This document shows, one piece after another, positions 6,888-11,738 of a stretch of 11,738 nucleotides of DNA; position 1 is the first letter of the stretch; every line of letters starts with the position of its first letter. This stretch comes from Pseudomonadota bacterium (lineage in GTDB: Bacteria; Pseudomonadota; Gammaproteobacteria; Burkholderiales; Burkholderiaceae_C): NCBI GenBank assembly GCA_018241985.1, contig JAFECV010000024.1, positions 1-11,738 on the forward strand, in the 5' to 3' direction. The position numbers and the translations under genes are program-made. The notes below the pieces were generated by a model. The model worked only from the letters and a program-made list of their open reading frames with translations. It was not told the DNA's origin and did no database searches.

Positions 6888-7477
6888 GTCGTGGTTTCCT
6901 GCAGCAGGCGCCGCACTGCGCGGACATCGCCGCGCGGAGAGCGGCCCTGGGCGTCGGGCTTGAGCGCGCCGCGCAGATCGTCCAGATCGTAGACCAGCAG
7001 GTGCACGCCGACGACCGCGCCGAGCTCGCGGCTCGGCACCGACAGCGAAAGCGCCTCGACCGAGTCGCCATGCAGGCCGCGCACGCTGTGCGGCTCGTAG
7101 TCGATCCGGTGGTCGATCAGCGCGATCTCGGCCGACTTCGAATCGTCGCAAAAGAGCTGGATGTAGATCTCGGAGCGCCGGGTCGCGGTGCCGTGCCAGA
7201 CCGCGCCGCTCAGGTACGGGCGAAACGCCGCCATCCGATCCATCCAGACCAGCGCGAGCCGGCGCAGCGCGGCAAGCTCCGCCGGCTGGGTATCGGCGCA
7301 GAACAGCGCGATGTACTCCCGCACCGCCGCCTCGACCTCGTCGTTGTCCGGCAGCGCGGTGCGCTGCGGCAGGCTGAGCTGCCGCAGCGCGCGCCGCTTC
7401 GCCGGGCCGTACTCCATGCCGTCGTCCACCACCAGCCGGGCCGCCGCTGCCGCGATCTCCGTTTTCGCCGTCGCCAT
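6884..7477 (-). CDS. Conserved hypothetical protein, possible degenerate nucleotidyltransferase fold
   Basis: A 197-residue soluble protein without a signal peptide or membrane segment. I do not recognise an assigned function. The N-terminal part is helical, with the feature MEYGPAKRRALRQL. Residues 89-109 read LSGAVWHGTATRRSEIYIQL, which resembles the nucleotidyltransferase pattern (GS.xxG.xxxxSDIDL), but with Glu and Tyr where catalytic aspartates would be, so it may be inactive. A further segment DYEPHSVRG lies at about 127-134. Its stop codon overlaps the thioredoxin start by four bases, implying the two are made together. As I recall, relatives are sometimes labelled UDP-N-acetylmuramate-alanine ligase; nothing here (no ATP loop, wrong length) supports that label. 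The ATG at 7477 was chosen over longer upstream in-frame codons because those would overlap the divergent acyl-CoA synthetase gene. Confidence 0.75.
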   Translation of the reverse strand: MATAKTEIAAAAARLVVDDGMEYGPAKRRALRQLSLPQRTALPDNDEVEAAVREYIALFCADTQPAELAALRRLALVWMDRMAAFRPYLSGAVWHGTATRRSEIYIQLFCDDSKSAEIALIDHRIDYEPHSVRGLHGDSVEALSLSVPSRELGAVVGVHLLVYDLDDLRGALKPDAQGRSPRGDVRAVRRLLQETTT

Positions 7478-7492
7478 GATCCCGATTGTCGC

Positions 7493-7506
7493 GCCAGCCG
7501 GCTGGC
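7493..7506. promoter_or_regulatory. 14-base perfect palindrome in the divergent gap, candidate operator
   Basis: GCCAGCCGGCTGGC is a perfect palindrome 16 bases upstream of the hypothetical gene start and 99 bases upstream of the divergent acyl-CoA synthetase gene. Position between two divergent genes fits a regulator site. High GC makes chance palindromes more common, and no bound regulator gene is adjacent. Confidence 0.3.
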
Positions 7507-7544
7507 CGCGCCGGCGAGCATGCTGTAGATTGATGGAAAGTGGG

Positions 7545-7572
7545 GCCTGCCGTCGATCCCGGCATGGCAGGC
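7545..7572 (+). promoter_or_regulatory. Inverted repeat in the leader of the acyl-CoA synthetase gene
   Basis: GCCTGCC (7545-7551) and GGCAGGC (7566-7572) form a perfect 7-bp inverted repeat with a 14-base centre, ending 32 bases before the start codon. It could be a leader hairpin or an operator. No known riboswitch is recognised. Confidence 0.3.
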
Positions 7573-7604
7573 CGCAGAGACAAACGCCTGGAACGGAGAC
7601 CGCC

Positions 7605-9251
7605 ATGCCAGATTCGATCCACAGCACGATGATGCCCGTGCCGCTGTCGCTGAACCATCTGCTCGAGCGCGCGGGTACGCTGTTCGCGGGCAACGAGATC
7701 GTCTCGCGCGCGCCCGACAAGTCGCTGCGCCGACACCGGTACAAAGAGTTCTACCGCCGCACCCGCGCGCTCGCCGCCGCGCTGCAGGGCCTGGGCCTCA
7801 AGAAAGGGGACCGGGTCGCGACGCTGTGCTGGAACCACCACGCGCACCTGGAGTGCTACTTCGGCATTCCGGCCGCCGGCGGCGTGATGCACACGCTGAA
7901 CCTGCGCCTGTCGCCGGAGGAGATCGGCTGGATCGCCGGCGACGCCGAGGACCGGTTCCTCGTCGTCGACGACGTGCTGCTGCCGCTGTACCACCAGTTC
8001 GCGAAGCTGCACCGCTTCGAGCGGGTGATCGTGTTCCCGTTCTCCGGCGCCGCGGTGCCGGCGGAATTCACCGACTACGAGGCGCTGCTGGGCGGCGCCG
8101 ACCCGGACCGCTTCGAATACGCGCCGCACGGCGAGGACGATCCGGTGGCGATGTGCTACACCTCCGGCACCACGGGGCGGCCCAAGGGCGTGGTCTACTC
8201 GCACCGCTCGACCGTGCTGCATTCGCTGGTCGGCTGCCTGGCCGATTTCTGGTGCCTGCGCGGCACCGACGCGGTGCTGCCGGTGACGCCGATGTTCCAT
8301 GCGAACAGCTGGGGCCTGCCGTACGCCGCGGTGATGCTCGGCACGAAGATCGTCTTTCCCGGCCCGCACATGCACCCGGAAGACCTGCTCGACCTGATGA
8401 CGCAGGAGCCGCCGACGCTCGCGCTCGGCGTGCCGACGATCTGGATGACGCTGATCCAGGCCTACGAAGCGTCGCTCGCGCCCGGCGCGCCGAACCATGG
8501 GCGCTGGACGCTGCCGCGCGGCATGAAGTCGCTGGTCGGTGGCGCGGCGGTGCCGGAATCGTTGATCCGTGCGTTCGCGAAGTACGACATCCTGATCCTG
8601 CAGGGCTGGGGCATGACCGAAACGAGCCCGCTCGCCACCGTCTCGTACCCGCGCGCCGAACTGCAAGGTGCGTCCGACGACGAACGCTTCCGCCGCGCGT
8701 CGCTCGCCGGCGTGCCGGTGCCGCTGGTCGACCTGCGCATACGCGGCGACGCCGGCAGCGACCAGCCGTGGGACGGCCAGAGCGTCGGCGAAATCCAGGT
8801 GCGCGGCCCGTTCATCACCGGCAGCTACCACGGCGTCGGCTCGCCGGAAGACAAGTTCACCGCCGACCAGTGGCTGCGCACCGGCGACGTGGCCTCGATC
8901 GACCCGCTCGGCTTCGTGAAGATCAGCGACCGCACCAAGGACCTGATCAAGTCCGGCGGCGAATGGATCAGCTCGGTGGACCTGGAGAACGCGCTGATGG
9001 CACACCCCGCGGTCGCCGAGGCCGCGGTGATCGCGATCCCCGACGCGAAATGGGGCGAGCGCCCGCTCGCCTGCGTGGTGCTGCGGCCCGAGCACAAGGC
9101 CAGCGCCGAGGAATTCGCCGCGCACTTGGCTGCAAAGGGCTTCGTGAAGTGGCAGCTGCCCGAGCGCTACGAATTCATCGCCGCGATCCCGCGCACCTCG
9201 ACCGGCAAGTTCTGGAAGATGAAGCTGCGCGAGCAGTTCGCGGGCGCCTGA
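7605..9251 (+). CDS. Medium/long-chain acyl-CoA synthetase (AMP-forming)
   Basis: A complete 548-residue adenylate-forming enzyme that activates a fatty or related carboxylic acid to its acyl-CoA via an acyl-AMP intermediate. Motifs in order: the ATP-binding loop [11 protein letters not shown] (185-195), the segment [20 protein letters not shown] (334-342), RTGD (425-428, the Asp binding ribose), the hinge region [16 protein letters not shown] and [13 protein letters not shown], with Lys535 the expected adenylation lysine. Length and the [11 protein letters not shown] segment are like AlkK/DmdB-type enzymes, so medium-chain acids or methylthio-propionate are plausible, but the chain length is not decidable here. 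ATG 7605 is preceded by GGAG (7595-7598) at six bases. It is divergent from the hypothetical/thioredoxin pair and lies 88 bases upstream of mpl. No adjacent beta-oxidation genes are present. Confidence 0.93.
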   Translation: MPDSIHSTMMPVPLSLNHLLERAGTLFAGNEIVSRAPDKSLRRHRYKEFYRRTRALAAALQGLGLKKGDRVATLCWNHHAHLECYFGIPAAGGVMHTLNLRLSPEEIGWIAGDAEDRFLVVDDVLLPLYHQFAKLHRFERVIVFPFSGAAVPAEFTDYEALLGGADPDRFEYAPHGEDDPVAMCYTSGTTGRPKGVVYSHRSTVLHSLVGCLADFWCLRGTDAVLPVTPMFHANSWGLPYAAVMLGTKIVFPGPHMHPEDLLDLMTQEPPTLALGVPTIWMTLIQAYEASLAPGAPNHGRWTLPRGMKSLVGGAAVPESLIRAFAKYDILILQGWGMTETSPLATVSYPRAELQGASDDERFRRASLAGVPVPLVDLRIRGDAGSDQPWDGQSVGEIQVRGPFITGSYHGVGSPEDKFTADQWLRTGDVASIDPLGFVKISDRTKDLIKSGGEWISSVDLENALMAHPAVAEAAVIAIPDAKWGERPLACVVLRPEHKASAEEFAAHLAAKGFVKWQLPERYEFIAAIPRTSTGKFWKMKLREQFAGA

Positions 9252-9267
9252 TTGCCACCCTGCCTGA

Positions 9268-9296
9268 TTGCTACTCTTTTTGTAGCCAACAACGCA
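9268..9296. repeat. TTGCTA-N9-TAGC interspersed motif, copy B
   Basis: TTGCTA (9268-9273) and TAGCCA (9283-9288) with a nine-base spacer, CTCTTTTTG, then ACAACGCA. It begins 17 bases after the acyl-CoA synthetase stop. The spacer includes a five-T run, but that is in the loop, not downstream, so it does not form a standard terminator. The right arm has one base different from copies A and C. Confidence 0.65.
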
Positions 9297-9327
9297 CAAT
9301 CCGCGCCGGTACTGGCGTGGAAACGCC

Positions 9328-9333
9328 TAGAAT
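9328..9333 (+). promoter_or_regulatory. Candidate -10 box (TAGAAT) just before mpl
   Basis: TAGAAT matches the -10 consensus at five of six positions and ends six bases before ATG 9340. Transcription from it would start at or next to the A of the start codon. No good -35 hexamer is seen. The bases between (CGGCGG) include a purine-rich GGCGG, but it abuts the ATG and is too close to act as a Shine-Dalgarno site. Confidence 0.35.
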
Positions 9334-9339
9334 CGGCGG

Positions 9340-10833
9340 ATGCACCTCCACATTCTCGGCATCTGCGGCACCTTCATGGGCGGGGTCGCGGCGCTGGCGC
9401 GCGAGGCGGGCCACCGCGTGACCGGCTGCGACGCCGGCGTCTACCCGCCGATGAGCGATCAGCTGCGCGCGCTCGGCATCGAACTGATCGAGGGCTACGG
9501 CGCCGACCAGCTCGCGCTCCAACCCGACATCTTCGTGATCGGCAACGTGGTCGGCCGCGCGCGGCTGCCAGATGGCACGCCGAAGTTTCCGTTGATGGAA
9601 GCGATCATGGACGCCGGCCTTGCCTACACCAGCGGGCCGCAGTGGCTGGCCGAACAGGTGCTGCGCGGTCGCCACGTGCTGGCGGTGGCCGGCACGCACG
9701 GCAAGACCACCACCACCGCGATGCTGGCCTGGATCCTGGAGAGCGCGGGCCTGCAGCCCGGCTTCCTGGTCGGCGGCGTGCCGCTGGATTTCGGCGTGTC
9801 GGCGCGGCTCGGGGGCGGCTGTGCGGCAGTGGACTCCGCTCCGTGTCCCCCGCCCGCTTTGCGGGCTCCTCCTTTACCTGCGCAGAGCCCACTGCCGCAC
9901 AGCCGTTCCGTTTTCGTTATTGAAGCCGACGAATACGACACCGCGTTCTTCGACAAGCGCAGCAAGTTCGTGCACTACCGCCCGCGCACTGCCGTGCTGA
10001 ACAACCTCGAATTCGACCACGCCGACATCTTCGACGACCTGGCCGCGATCGAGCGCCAGTTCCACCACCTGGTGCGCACCGTGCCATCGAGCGGCCGTGT
10101 GGTGGTGAACGGCCAGGACGAGGCCCTGGCGCGCGTGCTGCGACAAGGGCTGTGGAGCGAACGCTCCAGCTTCGGCGCGGCGGGCAGCGACTTTTCCGCC
10201 GCAGGCGACCCCGAGGCGTTCGACGTACTGCGGCGCGGCGAGCGCGTCGCCGAGGTGCGCTGGTCGCTCGGCGGTGTGCACAACCAGATGAACGCGCTGG
10301 CGGCGATCGCCGCGGCGGAGCACGTGGGCGTCGCGCCGGCCGCGGCGGCCGAGGCGCTGTGCAGCTTCAAGAACGTGCGCCGCCGCATGGAGCTGCGCGG
10401 GCGCGTGGCGCTGAACGGTGGCGAGGTTGCGGTGTACGACGACTTCGCGCACCACCCGAGCGCGATCCGCACCACGATCGACGGGCTGCGGCGCCAGGTC
10501 GGCCCCGACGCGCGCATCCTCGCGGTGTTCGAGCCGCGCAGCAACACGATGAAGCTCGGCACGATGAAGGCGCAGCTGCCGTGGAGCCTGGAGCAGGCCG
10601 ACCTGGTGTTCTGCCATGCCGGCGGTCTCGACTGGGACGCGCGCGAGGCGCTCGCGCCGCTCGGTGTCGGGCCCGGGCAGCGCGCCCAGGTCGCCGACAG
10701 CATCGACGAGCTGGTCGCGCAGGTTCAGGCCGTGGTGCGGCCCGGCGACCATGTGCTGTGCATGAGCAACGGCGGCTTCGGCGGCATCCACGCGAAGCTG
10801 CTCGCAATGCTGTCATTGCTACCTAAAGAATAG
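9340..10833 (+). CDS. mpl: UDP-N-acetylmuramate:tripeptide ligase (murein recycling), with in-frame insert
   Basis: A 497-residue Mur ligase that joins the recycled tripeptide L-Ala-gamma-D-Glu-meso-DAP to UDP-MurNAc, bypassing MurC, MurD and MurE. Visible motifs are the N-terminal HILGICGTFMGG, the ATP loop GTHGKTTTT (118-126), VIEADEYDTAFFDKRSKFVHY (from 193), NNLEFDHADIFDD and DDFAHHPSAIRTT. These follow Mpl rather than MurC: NLEFDHADIFDD and the ADEYD type of motif. E. coli Mpl is about 457 residues. The excess is largely explained by about 30 extra residues (160-189) encoded by a palindromic DNA element between SARLG and the VFVIEADEYD strand. The insert is rich in Pro and Ala, with two Cys, and includes a TTA codon. 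All essential motifs remain, so the enzyme is probably active. The stop TAG lies in a TTGCTA-N9-TAGCAA motif. It converges with aroG. Confidence 0.93.
   Translation: MHLHILGICGTFMGGVAALAREAGHRVTGCDAGVYPPMSDQLRALGIELIEGYGADQLALQPDIFVIGNVVGRARLPDGTPKFPLMEAIMDAGLAYTSGPQWLAEQVLRGRHVLAVAGTHGKTTTTAMLAWILESAGLQPGFLVGGVPLDFGVSARLGGGCAAVDSAPCPPPALRAPPLPAQSPLPHSRSVFVIEADEYDTAFFDKRSKFVHYRPRTAVLNNLEFDHADIFDDLAAIERQFHHLVRTVPSSGRVVVNGQDEALARVLRQGLWSERSSFGAAGSDFSAAGDPEAFDVLRRGERVAEVRWSLGGVHNQMNALAAIAAAEHVGVAPAAAAEALCSFKNVRRRMELRGRVALNGGEVAVYDDFAHHPSAIRTTIDGLRRQVGPDARILAVFEPRSNTMKLGTMKAQLPWSLEQADLVFCHAGGLDWDAREALAPLGVGPGQRAQVADSIDELVAQVQAVVRPGDHVLCMSNGGFGGIHAKLLAMLSLLPKE
9816..9905 (+). repeat. 90-base palindromic element inserted in frame in mpl
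   Basis: Terminal arms CGGCTGTGCGGCAGTGG (9816-9832) and its exact reverse complement (9889-9905) are 17 bases each. Inside these, complementarity continues imperfectly (CTC and GC with GC and GAG), and the centre holds a perfect 6-bp hairpin, GCCCGC-TTT-GCGGGC (9852-9866). The element is 90 bases, 30 codons, and none of the three plus-strand frames has a stop codon across it. No target duplication is obvious. It replaces a short loop of Mpl, where E. coli has only a few residues. I see no second copy in this window. I infer a mobile palindromic repeat; the lack of a second copy here prevents proof. Confidence 0.75.
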
Positions 10834-10844
10834 CAACCAGCGCA
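10816..10844. repeat. TTGCTA-N9-TAGCAA interspersed motif, copy C (mpl 3' end)
   Basis: TTGCTA (10816-10821) and TAGCAA (10831-10836) form a perfect 6-bp inverted repeat around CCTAAAGAA (nine bases), followed by CCAGCGCA. The right arm contains the TAG stop codon of mpl (10831-10833), and the left arm and spacer encode its final residues LLPKE. Confidence 0.65.
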
Positions 10845-10885
10845 GGAAACACCTTGGCTCGCTGGCGATTTCTATCGAAATTGCC

Positions 10886-10913
10886 GGCTGCGCGCCACGC
10901 AGTGCGCGCAGCC
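10886..10913. terminator. GC-rich hairpin in the mpl/aroG convergent gap
   Basis: A perfect 10-bp stem, GGCTGCGCGC (10886-10895) with GCGCGCAGCC (10904-10913), and an eight-base loop, lies between the 3' ends of mpl and aroG, ten bases beyond the aroG stop. A second, weaker hairpin with one G-T pair is next to it (about 10864-10885, GGCGATTTC with GAAATTGCC). Neither is followed by a T-run on either strand. It may end or protect both convergent messages, but it is not a canonical intrinsic terminator. Confidence 0.45.
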
Positions 10914-10923
10914 TGGGGGTGAT

Positions 10924-11738
10924 TCACTTCCTTCGACGGGTCTTCACCGCCTCCGACAACAGCGCGAGCACGCGCTGCGAATCGTCCCAGCCCAGGCAGG
11001 CGTCGGTGATGCTCTTGCCGTACTCGAGCGCGTCCGCATGGTCCTTGCCCGGCGTGAACTTCTGCGCGCCGGCCTGCAGATGGCTCTCGACCATCACGCC
11101 GAACACGCTCTGCGAGCCGCCCGCGATCTGCGCCGCGATGTCCTGCGCGACCTCGATCTGGCGTTCGTGCTGCTTGTGGCTGTTCGCGTGGCTGCAGTCG
11201 ATCATCAGCGTCGGGCGGTGCTTGGTCGCTTCGATCTCCTTGCACGCCGCGGCGACGCTGGCCGCGTCGTAGTTCGGCGCCTTGCCGCCGCGCAGGATCA
11301 CGTGGCAGTCCTTGTTGCCGTTGGTGCGCACGATCGCGACCTGGCCGTTCTTGTGCACCGACAGGAAGTGATGGCCGCGCGCGGCGGCCTGGATCGCGTC
11401 GAGCGCGATCCGGATGTTGCCGTCGGTGCCGTTCTTGAAGCCGACCGGCGCCGACAGCCCGCTGGCGAGTTCGCGGTGCACCTGGCTCTCGGTGGTGCGT
11501 GCGCCGATCGCGCCCCAGCTGATCAGGTCGCCGATGTACTGCGGCGAGATCACGTCGAGGAACTCGCTGCCGGCCGGCAGGCCGAGACGGTTGATGTCGA
11601 TCAGCAGCTCGCGCGCGATGCGCAGCCCCTCGTCGATGCGGTAGCTCTCGTCGAGGTAGGGGTCGTTGATCAGCCCCTTCCAGCCGACCGTGGTGCGCGG
11701 CTTCTCGAAATACACCCGCATCACGACCTCGAGCGTGT
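10924..11738 (-). CDS. aroG: 3-deoxy-7-phosphoheptulonate (DAHP) synthase, N-terminus cut off
   Basis: The C-terminal roughly 271 residues of a class I DAHP synthase, which condenses phosphoenolpyruvate with erythrose 4-phosphate, the first step of the shikimate pathway. The frame runs off the window end (reading TLEVVMRVYFEKPRTT), so about 80-100 N-terminal residues are missing and the first Met seen is internal. Motifs present: EKPRTTVGWKGL, GARTTESQVHRELASGLS, FKNGTDGN, HVILRGGKAPNY, MIDCSHANSHKQ and GVMVESHLQAG, which include the metal and substrate ligands of the barrel. The SHANS and VMVESHL details are more like E. coli AroG than AroF, but SVHKNGQVAIV is intermediate, so feedback specificity (Phe, Tyr or Trp) is uncertain. 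It converges on mpl with a 90-base gap containing two hairpins. Confidence 0.95.
   Translation of the reverse strand, partial: TLEVVMRVYFEKPRTTVGWKGLINDPYLDESYRIDEGLRIARELLIDINRLGLPAGSEFLDVISPQYIGDLISWGAIGARTTESQVHRELASGLSAPVGFKNGTDGNIRIALDAIQAAARGHHFLSVHKNGQVAIVRTNGNKDCHVILRGGKAPNYDAASVAAACKEIEATKHRPTLMIDCSHANSHKQHERQIEVAQDIAAQIAGGSQSVFGVMVESHLQAGAQKFTPGKDHADALEYGKSITDACLGWDDSQRVLALLSEAVKTRRRK

Noticed and set aside
7188..7604. An upstream extended start for the acyl-CoA synthetase
   Set aside because: The extra 139 codons would overlap the divergent gene and have no family similarity; ATG 7605 has GGAG at the right distance.
6888..9299. Upstream extension of the thioredoxin reading frame across about 2.4 kb
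   Set aside because: It runs through the hypothetical gene in another frame and antisense to the acyl-CoA synthetase; the ATGA-overlap start at 6887 has a ribosome binding site and gives a normal family length.
9816..9905. Mpl as a frameshifted pseudogene broken by the insert
   Set aside because: The insert is a multiple of three and the frame is continuous from the start to TAG, with all catalytic motifs retained downstream.
9816..9905. The palindrome as an intrinsic terminator or attenuator inside mpl
   Set aside because: No T-run follows either arm, and conserved coding sequence continues immediately after it.
9874..10791. Minus-strand open frame opposite mpl
   Set aside because: Shadow of mpl codons; it ends inside the palindromic element and has no recognisable domain.

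Overview
The window is GC-rich and densely coded, with gene content and order typical of a betaproteobacterium in Burkholderiales, most likely Comamonadaceae. The evidence is a lysine/alanine-rich H1-like protein next to nrdB, an accB-accC-prmA-DUF3426-pfkB gene run, and a recurring TTGCTA-N9-TAGCAA motif of a kind I associate with Comamonadaceae genomes. The family assignment is inference; no rRNA or other marker gene is present.

Layout: (1) 1-960, plus strand: the C-terminus of ribonucleotide reductase beta (nrdB), a structured 178-base gap, a histone H1-like DNA-binding protein and a clear intrinsic terminator. (2) 1005-6123, minus strand: a probable operon read accB, accC, prmA, a zinc-ribbon/DUF3426 membrane protein, then a PfkB-family kinase, with gaps of 22-57 bases. 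It joins the first step of fatty-acid synthesis to ribosomal protein L11 methylation and two less understood genes. AT-rich DNA upstream of accB is the likely promoter region. (3) 6291-7477, minus strand: an uncharacterised 197-residue protein overlapping a membrane-anchored TlpA-like thioredoxin by ATGA. (4) 7605-10833, plus strand: an acyl-CoA synthetase, divergent from region 3, then mpl, the murein tripeptide recycling ligase. (5) 10924-11738, minus strand: DAHP synthase (aroG type), convergent with mpl and cut by the window end.

Most of the window is ordinary core metabolism. The most unusual object is a 90-base palindromic element inside mpl (9816-9905). It has perfect 17-base terminal inverted repeats and an inner 6-bp hairpin, and its length is an exact multiple of three. 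It adds about 30 Pro/Ala/Cys-containing residues to an otherwise intact enzyme just before the conserved EADEYD motif. This resembles in-frame palindromic elements such as those of Rickettsia, but in an unrelated lineage. The second unusual signal is the three-copy TTGCTA-N9-TAGCAA motif: one copy follows the acyl-CoA synthetase gene, one supplies the stop codon of mpl, and one lies within the prmA reading frame with codons rare for this genome. Several gene starts (mpl, DUF3426) lack a Shine-Dalgarno sequence and have a -10-like box 6-9 bases upstream, suggesting leaderless messages.
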